Assembly: GCA_944472155.2 (NCBI GenBank)
Contig: OX235271.1
Coordinates: forward strand, 123,571,329 to 123,635,328
Direction: 5' to 3'
DNA from: Trichobilharzia szidati
Taxonomy: Eukaryota; Platyhelminthes; Trematoda; Strigeidida; Schistosomatidae
Length of the DNA: 64,000 nt
Shown: in pieces, positions 58,401-60,904 of the stretch
How the letters are laid out: every line of letters begins with the position of its first letter
Numbering within the stretch: position 1 is the first letter of the stretch
Made by a program: the position numbers and the translations under genes
The notes under the pieces: generated by a model
What the model saw: the letters and a program-made list of their open reading frames with translations, nothing else
Told to the model about the DNA's origin: nothing
Database searches by the model: none

Positions 58401-59290
58401 GACAGCAGAAACTGTCACGCTAACCATTATCCGTTTATGCATTTCAATCCATATAGGTTAGTATTTACCAGTTTGATAAATGTCTCATCTAAAATAAAGT
58501 ATTTAAACAAAACAAAAAATATGTCTTGTACATAAGTGTTTATGTAATGCATTTTCCAATTGTTAGCCTGTGAGTTGATACAGACTGTTCAGATTTTGGG
58601 TGTGGATTTCGTCTAGAAAGTAATTTTCGAAATTAAACTTGTTATTTGGGTGATTTTAGTTAGACAGACAACTGATGATTATCGAGAAAAAACAAGCCAA
58701 CATGAGACTGTGATTGCATATTATACATTTATGTATCTTTGAATTATCACAATCATGTAAAAGCGAAGGGATTAGCTAACTGCTAAAAAAAGATAAGTGT
58801 TACGTAAGATACAGTATACAACAGCTTGTAAAAGTCAGGGTAATGTGTATAGATGTAAATTAGTTTGAAAATGGAAAGATAAAAGATTGGATGTGAAATT
58901 AAGAAAGAAAGAAGGAAAGAAATGCATACAAATATTCAAAATGTGAAAGTTGAACGCATAGCTACTTGTAAAAGATGCATTGAAATGTATGTTATGTAAA
59001 TATGTGACGAAGATCGACATTGCATTCACAAAGATACTGAAATCTTGACCATGCTGGACTAAAAGCATTTCAAAATCGGGTAGAAAAAAAAAAGGAAAGC
59101 AAACTTAAGGGTGATATAAAGTACCATATATTATTACTGGTTAGTACTTTCACTATATTTGTGATTTTCTAATTTCCATTGCAAATATTTCAACCCTAGG
59201 ATCTGATGAACTCTCATCGGGACTGACAGGATGATGAGATTGAAGAATGTTTGATGGATGAAAACAGGATGATTGGTCAGCTACTAGCAT
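18383..59290 (-). CDS. RAPGEF1: Rap/Ras guanine-nucleotide exchange factor gene, C3G-like, multi-exon, 5' end not seen
   Basis: Split gene read from high to low coordinates; the exons are listed separately. The product would load GTP onto a Rap/Ras-type small GTPase at membranes. Seen: an acidic Ser/Pro-rich N-terminal region, a RasGEF_N (REM) segment containing ETFLFMYRSFMTSEEL, then a RasGEF domain with ALAEQFTYLE, NPPFIPYLGLMLQNL and a final RPDEDILRFFSNF block. From family knowledge, IPYLGL followed by a Trp/Phe-rich INFWRCWKHF stretch and an acidic FF block is closest to C3G/RAPGEF1; PDZ-GEF and Epac place other domains between REM and GEF. About 1,060 residues can be assembled. Missing: the catalytic-domain middle (expected between 26341 and 21760), a linker between 35148 and 32925, a settled 32844/32517 junction, and the start codon. 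The Rap specificity is inference; the RasGEF identity is firm. Confidence 0.75.
18547..18577. repeat. (TA)n microsatellite
   Basis: About 15 TA units, 47 bp upstream (on the minus strand) of the last RasGEF exon's acceptor. Confidence 0.9.
18930..19220 (+). mobile_element. PLE endonuclease relic
   Basis: The plus strand is open for 95 codons with NISVVLLHLVDTGHEVNLLK and IISKEYNSIHRSN, matching the LxHLVxTGHxVxxxxxxxII block of PLE endonucleases. The GIY-YIG signature itself is lost. It sits in the last intron of the RasGEF gene, antisense to it. Confidence 0.6.
19225..21470. other. RasGEF last intron, no further genes recognised
   Basis: A stretch at 19690-20060 with GCTCAGTGGTAACGTCTCTA looks faintly tRNA-like and may be an old repeat. 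Nothing else recognised. Confidence 0.35.
21477..21760 (-). CDS. RasGEF gene exon: catalytic domain, third part (PPFIPYLGL)
   Basis: 284 nt, acceptor TTCTTTGTAG|CGT and donor TC|GTGAGT. It starts in phase 0 and leaves with two bases that pair with C of the last exon to make Ser. It encodes RLSRITPYMQPPYFSKYRHD, then LEAANPPFIPYLGLMLQNLV and GPIINFWRCWKHFLIIHFF. The PPxIPYLGL...L...GN motif is diagnostic of RasGEF domains. The stretch between GNPLYY and IINF is longer than usual, an insertion of about ten residues. Confidence 0.9.
21870..22460 (-). repeat. Dispersed repeat A, copy 2 (inverted relative to 1093-1660)
   Basis: Reverse complement matches 1093-1660 over most of its length, including TACTTGGAATGTTCT, GGTAATTTTGAGTTTTT and AATCTGATATGCAAATGTC. 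It lies in the RasGEF intron between 21760 and 26341. Function unknown. Confidence 0.6.
22465..24460. other. RasGEF intron where a catalytic-domain exon is expected but not found
   Basis: By domain logic, the exon carrying the NFN-x-x-x-AI-x-SAL...RL-x-x-TW part of the RasGEF domain should lie between 21761 and 26340. I read the minus strand here and found no convincing candidate, so either it is split or I missed it. Confidence 0.3.
24463..25166 (+). mobile_element. PLE remnant between about 118-bp inverted arms with hammerhead-like core
   Basis: Arms 24463-24580 and 25048-25166 are inverted copies. Just before the right arm, the plus strand reads AIAIRRLKPNLCTQKETVVN then LALWKSM, the typical PLE endonuclease terminus. 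The right arm contains AACCAG, TTGAGAA, GAATCCTC, GAAA, a hairpin with GATGAGCTCAT, then TATC and CTGGTAC, i.e. a hammerhead-like order with complementary stem I (CCAG/CTGG). Confidence 0.7.
25170..26230. other. RasGEF intron sequence, nothing recognised
   Basis: No exon or element recognised. Confidence 0.35.
26233..26325 (+). mobile_element. PLE-type terminal motif (hammerhead-like)
   Basis: Reads GTACAGCTCATGAAAATGAA, TCGTCGAAAAG, a perfect AAGAAAATTTTCTT hairpin and CGCTGT. The same motif lies at 41570-41645 downstream of a PLE relic. Stem I (ACAGC/GCTGT) pairs perfectly, but the core is off consensus. Confidence 0.5.
26341..26511 (-). CDS. RasGEF gene exon: catalytic domain, second part
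   Basis: 171 nt (57 codons), acceptor ATTTTTCAG|GTT and donor GAA|GTAAGT, phase 0 at both ends. It encodes VTELLDITKLERGKAPGVAA, then CARHFTAVSNWATYQILCLS and NTSDRDKVANRLMDVME. This is the RasGEF segment with a short loop after the first helix and the (F)xx(V/M)SxW helix that packs against the GTPase. The next catalytic segment (family: NFNSxxAIxSAL...RLxxTW) is missing and should lie in the following 4.6 kb intron. Confidence 0.9.
26690..26880 (+). mobile_element. PLE endonuclease relic
   Basis: Plus strand encodes LFSSCDLSFKVIHRAKCSHF then KNLRLLTSLL, parallel to DLSFKVIYRTKSNHSKSLRF in the 41 kb relic. It is truncated and carries no catalytic signature. Confidence 0.6.
26990..27805 (+). 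mobile_element. RTE/SR2-like LINE fragment: reverse transcriptase C-terminal third and tail
   Basis: Plus-strand pieces in order: KTGLQVNIWKTEVMKITNQQ, NLKDVTSFTYLGMKHH, FISLKSVWKSSALSIHNKIR then IFNTSMRSV, and a decayed WNPNRKR-type end, followed by a tail with CTCAATGTTCCGCTCTTAAC and AATAATAATA. These are typical of the post-polymerase region (TEVMK, FTYLG, IFNT). Frameshifts separate them. It lies in a RasGEF intron. Confidence 0.75.
28009..28563 (-). CDS. RasGEF gene large exon: REM end, linker, start of catalytic domain
   Basis: 555 nt (185 codons), acceptor TTCATACTAG|GTT and donor GAG|GTAGGA, phase 0 at both ends. It begins VSRLKGELNDILLQILENFG, the last REM helices. A Ser-rich linker of about 100 residues follows (with SPATHTRVPSLGDITSPESM). 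It ends NFSAKALAEQFTYLECVNYY and KIE. The ALAEQFTYLE block is the entry to the RasGEF catalytic domain (family: ALAEQ(L/I)TxLD). Confidence 0.9.
28794..29016. repeat. Possible MITE-like element with terminal inverted repeats
   Basis: The left end ATATACTACTACTGATTGAC and the right end, read in reverse complement, ATATACTACTGACTGGTTGA, are similar inverted termini around about 180 bp. No transposase. Target-site duplication not clear. Confidence 0.35.
29135..29264. repeat. 130-bp segment bounded by a perfect 14-bp inverted repeat
   Basis: CCTGATACAACGGT at 29135-29148 and ACCGTTGTATCAGG at 29251-29264. Nothing coding is recognised between them. Confidence 0.5.
29560..30060 (+). mobile_element. 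RTE/SR2-like LINE 3' fragment interrupted by a SINE
   Basis: Plus strand has ACAGATGCCCTATCTCGATA and GATCAGATGGCCAGC, then the SINE at 29680-29820, then resumes with AAGCAAATGGAAGTGAATTG, TAGAGTGGAACCCACATAGG. These correspond to the LINE C-terminus seen at 27.4-27.7 kb. Confidence 0.6.
29680..29820 (-). mobile_element. tRNA-derived SINE family 1, partial, nested in a LINE
   Basis: On the minus strand the tRNA-like head reads GGTCGGTGGCACAGTGTTAG...CATGCACATGGTCCGGGGTT then CGATCCCC. The body is short and atypical. CCTA flanks both sides (29676-29679 area and 29817-29820), possibly a short target duplication. Confidence 0.65.
30234..30424 (-). CDS. RasGEF gene exon: REM (RasGEF_N) core
   Basis: 191 nt, acceptor TTCCATTTTAG|AT and donor GTG|GTAAGA. 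It encodes YLFFETFLFMYRSFMTSEEL, then VDRLITRYQYFSKPP and a C-terminal STVSILVTV. The block F-x-x-x-Y-R-S-F-x-(T/S)-x-E-E-L-x-x-x-L-x-x-R-(Y/F) is the hallmark of RasGEF_N domains. The exon ends in phase 0 and continues in frame into the exon at 28563, as in C3G-type proteins where REM is followed closely by the catalytic domain. Confidence 0.88.
30706..30927 (+). mobile_element. tRNA-derived SINE family 1, full length
   Basis: Head GCGTCGGTGGCATAGCGGCT...CGGGGTTCGATCCCC...CAACGCA with a pairing acceptor stem (one mismatch), the body with GCAACCCCATCCTGTAAAAA, and 3' end TATGTTCCACTGGGAACGTG then AAGGAATAAAA. The cleanest family 1 copy in the window. Confidence 0.85.
30930..31400 (+). mobile_element. 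PLE endonuclease relic and 3' end
   Basis: The plus strand at 31000-31095 has GKPEL-type endings (TGRPELCILKRILQPLLLL), matching the PLE C-terminus RxxPxLCxQKxxVQPLLLPW. About 215 nt later GTAAATCTGAGGAAGATGAA...TCGCCGAAAAGACCGTCTTA is the family's hammerhead-like terminal motif, diverged. Confidence 0.6.
31530..31691 (+). other. Unassigned plus-strand open segment after a strong splice acceptor
   Basis: A pyrimidine run and CAG (TTTTTTTACCAG) at 31516-31527 is followed by 54 codons reading SDIYRLYKQQPVVVSGNHGD, then TMLDAVLMSYESEFKIKAGG and a short end before TAG. The composition is protein-like. It lies inside an intron of the minus-strand RasGEF gene. It could be an exon of a nested gene, a retroposed fragment or an unknown element remnant. 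No family recognised. Confidence 0.25.
31700..32170. other. RasGEF intron sequence, nothing recognised
   Basis: No exon or element recognised. A 64-codon plus frame at 31950 has no family resemblance. Confidence 0.35.
32174..32296 (-). CDS. RasGEF gene exon inside the REM region (41 codons)
   Basis: 123 nt, acceptor ATTCTTTCAG|CTG and donor CAG|GTGTGA, encoding LRSVSAPLSFNGDAHGNSLM and ESKWYDWAIMSKSTPIREQ. The next exon found (30424) needs one donated base. The strong CAG|GTGTGA donor gives phase 0, but an alternative donor 8 nt earlier (ATTC|GTGAAC, exon end 32182) gives exactly the phase needed and reads PIHYLFFETF across the join. Either that donor is used or one small exon is missing. 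Confidence 0.75.
32350..32517 (-). CDS. RasGEF gene exon inside the REM region (56 codons)
   Basis: 168 nt, acceptor ATTTTTTTAG|AAG and donor CCT|GTAGGT, phase 0 at both ends. It encodes KDKGENYSIFTVDIDSESNI and further, ending CPWTVRNAYTHWFGYP. It joins in frame to the exon 53 bp downstream. With that exon it appears to form an insertion between the first REM helix and the YRSF-type helix. I know no such insertion in the family, so this could be lineage-specific. Confidence 0.75.
32844..32925 (-). CDS. RasGEF gene exon, probable start of the REM (RasGEF_N) domain
   Basis: 82 nt, acceptor TTTTTTTAAAG|GTA and donor TCGT|GTAAGT. Only one frame is open: VNDISVHAGCADALTVYMTS, then YGRMLPS. This resembles the first REM helix, which in family members reads roughly (V/I)xAGTxxALVxxLT. 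It leaves with one base, whereas the next exon found (32517) starts in phase 0. An unseen small exon or another donor must therefore lie between. The exon itself is well supported; the junction is not. Confidence 0.6.
33511..34192 (+). mobile_element. Hammerhead-type SINE family 2, long copy split by a solo LTR
   Basis: The 5' module (GAGAAGTCGTGACCAGTAGG), tRNA-like region (GGCTTAATGGTATACGAGCT, GGGTTTGAACCC), core CTGGTGAAGAGTCCCAAACT...AGGACAAAACAGCTGTCC and 3' tail to CTCTACAAACCAA. The final bases CACTTGAA resume after the LTR at 34185. GATGA has become GGTGA and GAAA is AAAA, so the ribozyme is dead. Confidence 0.8.
33846..34180 (+). mobile_element. Solo LTR (Gypsy-like), 4-bp target duplication CCAA
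   Basis: 335 bp starting TGTGGTGAGAGCTG and ending GTCGTTACA, with a TATA-like ATATAAATATG and an AATAAA signal near the 3' end, as in U3-R-U5. CCAA occurs at both flanks, at 33842-33845 and 34181-34184. It is inserted in the 3' tail of a SINE. No internal gag/pol. Confidence 0.85.
34193..34860. other. RasGEF intron sequence, nothing recognised
   Basis: No exon or element recognised. Confidence 0.35.
34866..34961 (-). CDS. Possible RasGEF linker exon (Pro/Ser-rich)
   Basis: After an acceptor TATTTTCAG the minus strand is open for TEIPEVNAPAPLQTISRNVS and then DSPRPSSPHFKR before a stop. The composition fits the gene's linker. It would need one base from the previous exon, which only the weaker 35148-exon donor supplies, and its own donor (AAAC|GTTGAG) is poor. 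It does not join in phase to the exon at 32925. Listed as a candidate only. Confidence 0.3.
35148..35197 (-). CDS. Candidate RasGEF gene short exon (DYLEDDLISLLGDAHQ)
   Basis: 50 nt from acceptor AGTCAACAG|GAT to donor CAGAA|GTATGAGT. It starts in phase 0, as the previous exon requires, and encodes DYLEDDLISLLGDAHQ, leaving with two bases. An upstream acceptor (TTTTATAG) would put it out of phase. The next exon needed to accept this phase has not been found, so the 3' side is uncertain; an internal donor (CTTG|GTGATG) is an alternative. Confidence 0.5.
35586..35745 (-). CDS. RasGEF gene exon (acidic, proline-rich)
   Basis: 160 nt, acceptor TTTCTTACAG|T and donor TCG|GTAAGC. The first base completes a Thr codon; it then encodes IVSEETDDEDDISPQQLEKE, a YLPPPVIETTHRVP stretch, and VEANEYLVWGDRNS, ending in phase 0. 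The three joins 37255-37168, 37120-37021 and 35745-35586 are mutually consistent in phase, which is strong evidence for the gene model here. Confidence 0.85.
35760..37015. other. RasGEF intron sequence, nothing recognised
   Basis: No exon or element recognised. The minus-strand open frames here have no family resemblance. Confidence 0.35.
37021..37120 (-). CDS. RasGEF gene exon (poly-Gln stretch)
   Basis: 100 nt, acceptor TTTACTGTAG|AT and donor AC|GTAAGT. Joined to its neighbours it reads DKTSLLGETELPQQQQVELS and then LDLSPYDDREPKIT. It is only 47 bp from the previous exon, a typically tiny schistosome intron. It ends with two bases (AC) that are completed by T of the exon at 35745. Confidence 0.8.
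37168..37255 (-). CDS. RasGEF gene exon (acidic/Ser linker)
   Basis: 88 nt, acceptor GAATTCAG|GCT and donor GAAG|GTATGT. It encodes ADHNAGMKLSDDEVSDVASC, then SSLTSPPNE, leaving with one base (G) that pairs with AT of the next exon to give Asp. It enters in phase 0, consistent with the micro-exon about 12.7 kb upstream. That intron holds SINEs, PLE relics and an LTR. Confidence 0.8.
37260..38880. other. RasGEF intron sequence with a TA microsatellite
   Basis: A TA run at 37404-37437, otherwise nothing recognised. Confidence 0.4.
37404..37437. repeat. (TA)n microsatellite
   Basis: About 17 TA units in a RasGEF intron. Confidence 0.9.
38884..39078 (-). mobile_element. Hammerhead-type SINE family 2, minus copy of a head-to-head pair
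   Basis: Plus-strand landmarks in reverse: TTGATTGGTTGGAGGATTTC, GGACAGCTGTTTCGTCCTAG, GGGGTTTGAACTCAGGACCT, GAGCTCGTAGACCAC. It abuts the plus-strand copy at 39081. Confidence 0.8.
39081..39246 (+). mobile_element. Hammerhead-type SINE family 2, plus copy of a head-to-head pair
   Basis: Starts AATTCATGGGTCATCGG, then box B-like GGTTCAAACCT, core GATGCTGAAGAGTCCCGAAC...AGGACGAAACAGCTGTTC and the tail to CCTCCAATCAAAT. The tRNA-like region has a short internal deletion. Confidence 0.75.
39270..40530 (-). mobile_element. Penelope-like element relic: reverse transcriptase and GIY-YIG endonuclease parts
   Basis: Minus-strand pieces from 5' to 3': TMLSLDVDSLFTNVRL (RT motif, near 40430); LLLLCTNNVKFTFEGEHFFQ then INGVTMENLPSRLLADIYMS (40290-40160); CIHHKYTADTIEEETQHLTE then IMLDSNYPLKFIR (39830-39730); and an endonuclease with SSIADHVIETGNKVDFNNLF then KPIYKTT (39360-39290). 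Order and content match Penelope elements (RT then GIY-YIG). Frameshifts and stops make it inactive. It lies within the 12.7 kb RasGEF intron. Confidence 0.8.
40573..40778 (-). mobile_element. Hammerhead-type SINE family 2 with intact CTGATGA and GAAA boxes
   Basis: On the minus strand the copy reads CGCACTGATGAAGAGGCCCA, then AACTAGGACGAAACAGCTGT and TCAGTACTCC. CTGATGA and GAAA are kept and the ACAGCTGT helix III is palindromic. The tRNA-like region has GGGTTCGAACCC. The 5' module is absent. Confidence 0.8.
41029..41645 (+). mobile_element. PLE endonuclease C-terminus and hammerhead-like 3' end
   Basis: Plus strand: FSICGHILESGHSAPRDLSF, then KVIYRTKSNHSKSLRFLYLC, IAEALAMHGQKPKLC; about 330 nt later ACTGTACAGCTTGAAAATGA, TCGTTGAAAAGAAATATTTC and TTCGCTG form the terminal motif, with stem I CAGC/GCTG pairing. 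It is 5'-truncated. Confidence 0.7.
41650..43800. other. RasGEF intron sequence, nothing recognised
   Basis: Only short TA-rich runs (near 42630 and 43030). No exon or element recognised. Confidence 0.4.
43804..44082 (+). mobile_element. Hammerhead-type SINE family 2, long copy
   Basis: Part of the 5' module (GGTCGCGCTATGTCATGAAT), tRNA-like GTGGCTTAGTGGTCTACAAG...GAGTTCGAACTCC, core ACTGCCGAAGAGTCCCAAAC...AGGACGAAACAGCTGTTC, and the complete tail to ACCAATACTTGGAAAA. CTGATGA has become CTGCCGA. Confidence 0.8.
44161..45500 (+). mobile_element. Penelope-like element with inverted hammerhead-like arms and decayed RT
   Basis: Arms 44161-44236 and 44403-44479 are inverted copies. After them the plus strand shows VTSKYMITLNIYLLFANVVL, LCTSSTAFRHSQVNYYRKEG-like text, FHLSLSYNRCMDDTFTACYE (degenerate YxDD palm motif) and TGDTTAELLKSHLSRNTKHT then FHSVNLHVYSLWSMV, all in Penelope order. 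The palm motif has CMDD in place of the usual Y-x-DD. Several stops; inactive. Confidence 0.75.
44407..44468 (+). ncRNA. Hammerhead-like ribozyme motif in PLE arm
   Basis: Order: TGTATGCAG, TTGATGA, GAATCCAC, GAAA, TAAAACGAGCTCGTATTA, TC, CTGCAAAC. TGCAG and CTGCA can form stem I. The segment after GAAA folds into stem III around CGAGCTCG. A pyrimidine sits at the expected cleavage position. The first core base is T rather than C and stem II is minimal, so activity is uncertain. Hammerheads in Penelope-like elements are established knowledge. Confidence 0.45.
45505..46110. other. Continuation of PLE relic or unique DNA, undecided
   Basis: An endonuclease domain would be expected next in the plus-strand PLE, but I see no SYIG or HLVxTGH block here. 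Confidence 0.3.
46113..46343 (-). mobile_element. tRNA-derived SINE family 1, full length
   Basis: Reverse complement gives GTGCGTCGGTGGCATAGTGG, CATGCACATGGTCCTGGGTT, the CCATCCTGTAAAATAAGCAC body and the GTTCCACTGGGGAACGTGAA tail. Confidence 0.85.
46449..46545 (-). mobile_element. Hammerhead-type SINE family 2 fragment
   Basis: Plus-strand text in reverse: GACCTGACATTAGTTAGAGA, CAGATGTTTCGTTCCACTTT, GGGACGTACTGATGGAG. It contains only the core and 3' tail, diverged. Confidence 0.6.
46560..47900. other. RasGEF intron sequence, nothing recognised
   Basis: No exon or element recognised. Confidence 0.35.
47935..48540 (+). repeat. Dispersed repeat B, copy 1
   Basis: Shares GTGCAGCAGTTCAAGTTACC and, at matching spacing, CACACAATGG, AACTAGTAATATGGAA and GATTTTGAGGC with 52990-53340. 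Family unknown; probably a retroelement fragment. Confidence 0.5.
48608..48922 (+). mobile_element. Solo LTR (Gypsy-like), target duplication ATAA
   Basis: 315 bp, TGTGGTGACAGCTATCTGCT...to CCGTTGTTACA, with CTATAAATATG and AATAAA near the end. ATAA occurs on both sides (48604-48607 and 48923-48926). Confidence 0.85.
48930..49955. other. RasGEF intron sequence, nothing recognised
   Basis: No exon or element recognised. Confidence 0.35.
49960..49989 (-). CDS. RasGEF gene 30-nt micro-exon
   Basis: Ten codons, VGGIQGLKAQ, between acceptor TTTTCTTGCAG|GTT and donor CAG|GTATGA, phase 0 at both ends. The splice sites are strong and the phase fits both neighbours (50117 and 37255). A frame-neutral 30-nt exon is a natural cassette exon. 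Short exons are well known in schistosomes. Confidence 0.6.
50117..50170 (-). CDS. RasGEF gene 54-nt exon
   Basis: Short exon between acceptor GCTAACTAG|ATT and donor ATG|GTAATA, phase 0 at both ends, encoding ISFGSVDKTDGNTPLQPM. Its length is a multiple of three, so skipping would keep the frame. It follows the 50731-50969 exon and precedes a 30-nt exon, both also phase 0 at the joins. Confidence 0.6.
50280..50570 (+). repeat. Dispersed repeat C, copy 1
   Basis: Parallels 53955-54262: AATTTGGTATCTCTACATAG, ATATTGTGTTTCTTTGTCTT and a terminal hairpin ACTGATAATTCTTATCAGT. It lies in a RasGEF intron. Family unknown. Confidence 0.55.
50731..50969 (-). CDS. RasGEF gene exon (helical region, 79 codons)
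   Basis: Exon of 239 nt, acceptor TATTCAAG|TG and donor ATA|GTAAGT. It completes the split Leu codon of the previous exon and ends in phase 0. The peptide runs LINYMFRFGSTNYDNPDDER, then RRLSNQLIDFFRDHWLKEES and a basic stretch, ending IQHTCTVRI. It looks like folded, helical protein rather than linker. I cannot name the domain. A DEP- or REM-like helical unit is possible but not shown. Confidence 0.75.
51512..51822 (-). mobile_element. Hammerhead-type SINE family 2, full copy, left arm of a head-to-head pair
   Basis: In reverse: 3' tail (CAAGTATTGGTTCGTAGGG), GGACAGCTGTTTCGTCCTAG, GAGTTTGAACTCAGGACCTT, GAGCCACCGAGACCCGATCC, and the 5' module to CATACACCCGAC. It meets a full plus copy with no spacer at the 5' module. 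Confidence 0.85.
51823..52124 (+). mobile_element. Hammerhead-type SINE family 2, full copy, right arm of a head-to-head pair
   Basis: 5' module (TAGTGGGAAGTCGTGACCAG), tRNA-like GTGGCTTAGTGGTCTACAAG, core ACCGATGAAGAGTCCCAAAC...AGGAAGAAACAGCTGTCC, tail to ACGAAATCCTGG. With the left arm it forms about 300-bp inverted arms. It lies 247 bp before the RasGEF exon at 52371. Confidence 0.85.
52371..52728 (-). CDS. RasGEF gene exon with a possible SH3-ligand motif (119 codons)
   Basis: Exon of 358 nt, acceptor TTCAACAG|GTT and donor T|GTATGT, entering in phase 0 and leaving with one base. It reads VILAPSLPDGTGPDMSRVII near its start, then a Ser/Cys-rich patch, and ends PEPPKPPLLNEKP. That end resembles the P-x-L-P-x-K ligand of Crk SH3 domains, with Asn in place of the second Pro. 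C3G proteins carry such Crk-binding sites N-terminal to the GEF domain, which fits but does not prove the assignment. The single leftover T joins TG of the next exon to make a Leu codon. Confidence 0.8.
52990..53345 (+). repeat. Dispersed repeat B, copy 2
   Basis: Begins GTGCAGCAGTTCGAGTTGCC, matching copy 1 at 47960. Continues through TTTAGTAATATGGAAGAACA and TGGATTTCATTGACTGATGA. Diverged, non-coding. Confidence 0.5.
53955..54262 (+). repeat. Dispersed repeat C, copy 2
   Basis: Matches 50280-50570: AATTTGGTATCTATATATAG, ATATTGTGTTTCTTTGTGTT and the perfect hairpin ACTGATAAGTCTTATCAGT at 54233-54252. Confidence 0.55.
54568..54829 (+). mobile_element. Solo LTR, internally shortened, target duplication AACT
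   Basis: 262 bp, TGTGGTGAGAGCTGTCTACT to CTGTTGTTACA. AACT occurs at 54564-54567 and 54830-54833. About 50 bp shorter than its relatives, with the loss in the first 100 bp. Confidence 0.85.
54834..55885. other. RasGEF intron sequence, nothing recognised
   Basis: Only a TA run at 55411-55430. No exon recognised. Confidence 0.35.
55887..56190 (+). mobile_element. Solo LTR (Gypsy-like), target duplication GTAG
   Basis: 304 bp, TGTGGTGAGAGCTGGCTGCT to CTGTTGTTACA, TATA box CTATAAATATG and AATAAA near 56150. GTAG occurs at 55883-55886 and 56191-56194. Closely similar to the 62831 copy. It sits in antisense orientation 58 bp inside the intron after RasGEF exon 56249-56566. Confidence 0.88.
56249..56566 (-). 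CDS. RasGEF gene exon (Asn/Asp-rich linker, 106 codons)
   Basis: Exon of 318 nt, acceptor TTTTTTAG|CTC and donor GAA|GTAAGA, phase 0 at both ends. It begins LGNCFIASGSSGN, continues through a Thr/Ser-rich part and an Asn/Asp run encoded by AAT/GAT repeats, and ends with a conserved-looking stretch around residues 73-106 (EDVYELIESNGKKYRRYF, then basic KRHVVIERHKVRE). A solo LTR ends only 58 bp beyond the 5' splice site, at 56190. I do not recognise a domain. Phase and splice sites make the exon convincing. Confidence 0.75.
57003..58085 (-). mobile_element. Second PLE family: endonuclease relic lacking its YIG block, between inverted arms
   Basis: The minus strand is open for 154 codons (57909-57445) reading ISEALRRILNKAGIRVSFKP, SLRDKVCRLKDPVNP, KIYKIPCNDC and then directly ELRLLEHKNLAKVR and STALHALTHNNTIGW. 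In related elements a YIGQTGR-type block follows CNDC; here it is deleted. Arms around 57003-57050 and 58033-58083 are inverted copies of a sequence also seen at 10868. Confidence 0.7.
58254..58535. other. Low-complexity open region, coding status undecided
   Basis: The plus strand has a 93-codon frame with His and Asn runs (CACCACCACTAC, AACAATAACAAC) and a possible donor ATAG|GTTAGT. The minus strand is also open with a Val/Ile-rich stretch. Triplet repeats explain both, so no gene is called. Confidence 0.25.
58540..59190. other. AT-rich DNA, nothing recognised
   Basis: No exon or element recognised. Confidence 0.35.
59195..59290 (-). CDS. Candidate most upstream exon of the RasGEF gene (linker)
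   Basis: Minus-strand exon of 96 nt (32 codons) between a good acceptor (TTTCCTACAG) and a donor at AGG|GTTGAA. It reads MLVADQSSCF...SPDESSSDPR and is phase 0 at both ends, so it joins in frame to the exon at 56566. The ATG directly after the acceptor is probably internal. The Ser/Asp/Pro-rich composition matches the linker further downstream. No domain is recognised. The weakest point is the donor, GTTGAA. Confidence 0.5.
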
Positions 59291-59693
59291 CTGTAGGAAA
59301 CCGACAAATTCTAATGAATACTCAGACTTTAGTTCATCCTACCCAGAACTGGTAAAGGTAAGTTTAGCTAGATGTTTATATAAATTGGGTCAGGAGCTTA
59401 ACTAGTAAGTAATTTACCAAATACCATTTAACGACTGTAAGGTCAATTACACAGGTAAAAACTAGTAGATCGGGATTAATCAGATTATCCGAAATTAGCT
59501 AGGTCTAGGATGATTGACCCTACTAAGTTAAGTAGTCTAGAAAACAGATCCATCGTTGTAATGCATTTCACCTTTATTTAATTACACAATAGGGTCAGAT
59601 AGGTTAGACGTATTATAAAGTAATATGGTTAGGTGGATCTTTGTTCATCAAATCAATACCAAACACATTGTAGTACTGTGGTAGAATACAATT

Positions 59694-59895
59694 CCACATT
59701 AGATAAGTGCAATTCGATAATAACTCACAGCGATACAGTATTAATAATTCAAAGAGAGGGAGAGAGGAAATATATAAAGCAAATTATAAAGCCGTATGAA
59801 TAATACGTTGATCTGATTATGAGCACGAAACGTCATCCAACTATGAATACTGTATCACTGTGTGTGTTATTATCAAATCCACTTATCTAATATGG
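59694..59895. repeat. Inverted repeat with 50-bp arms (PLE-end-like)
   Basis: CCACATTAGATAAGTGCAAT...ACAGTATT at 59694-59743 is the inverse of AATACTGTATCACTG...CTTATCTAATATGG at 59846-59895. The loop has GATTATGAGCACGAAACGTC, the reverse of the arm motif at 10.9 and 57.0 kb. Confidence 0.6.
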
Positions 59896-59899
59896 CATT

Positions 59900-60594
59900 A
59901 ATTATGCAGGTGATATATCTCTATCAGTTTTGTCTATTAAAAGCGAATTCATTATCAACTGACTACATCATAATTATCATTATCATCATCCTCCTCATCC
60001 CATTCAAAAAGTCATTACTTACTCGTAATAATACATACAACGCATTTCACTTTGATATTATCTATCTATCTACTTCGAATGAGTTAAACTATTTAAGTAT
60101 GAAAAGTAGGTTAAGTGAAAAGAAATTAAAATGTAATATACGAAACGAAATATCATTAAATAAATTCTCTATAACTATAACTTTTATAATTAATTTATCA
60201 TTTGATAATTACTTATGTGAAATCAAATAGTCAGAAAAATAAACATGACCTAGATATACTTCAAAATAACCATTAATGATGACTCTTTTTTTTTAACCAC
60301 GTTATTTTGAATTGATATGTAGTATGAACATTAGCGATTTAAAAGTATTTATAGATAGAGAGAAGTCTACTCCCATTGTATTCATGCAAATATTCAGGTT
60401 AGTATTGATGATCAATACAAAAGATTTTCTTTTGAATGTAATCATTTTATATGCACGAACGTATATATATATATAGAGAGAGAGAGAGAGAAAGGTAGGG
60501 AGAGGGGGGAGAAGAAACAGAAGTGATAATATACCTAGTTGGCGTTTATTGCTTTTCTTCTCTTGACATCCAGCCGAAAATAATTTGTCTTCCT

Positions 60595-60634
<40 letters not shown>

Positions 60635-60880
60635 TACAATAAAGAAGGCAGTAGGGGTTTCTACTTTTTATCACTTTTCACACACAAGGCTTAATTAACG
60701 TGTTCACCGGCATATAGGCCTTTGATGAATGAATGTCGGAATATATTTGGCTGTCAGACCGTGATTACATAAATTTGGAGGTGAGAGCATCAATTTTTAA
60801 TTTGTTTAGTACGGAGTAGTTAATATGAGTACAGGTTGCATAACTGTCCAAATCAAGTCTTTAAATGACAACAGACATTA
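59900..60880. other. AT-rich DNA with simple repeats
   Basis: TA then GA microsatellites at 60463-60493 and a TA run at 60597-60630. No exon recognised. Confidence 0.45.
60463..60630. repeat. TA/GA and TA microsatellites
   Basis: TA units then GA units at 60463-60493, and about 16 TA units at 60597-60630. Confidence 0.9.
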
Positions 60881-60904
60881 AGAGAAATTTTCAAAAGAAT
60901 GGAT

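Noticed and set aside
58254..58535. His/Asn-rich 93-codon gene on the plus strand
   Set aside because: Low-complexity triplets keep both strands open; no acceptor, homology or conserved block was found.
60000..60030. Minus-strand acidic stretch EWDEEDDDNDNYD
   Set aside because: GAT repeats with stops on both sides and no acceptor; chance is more likely.
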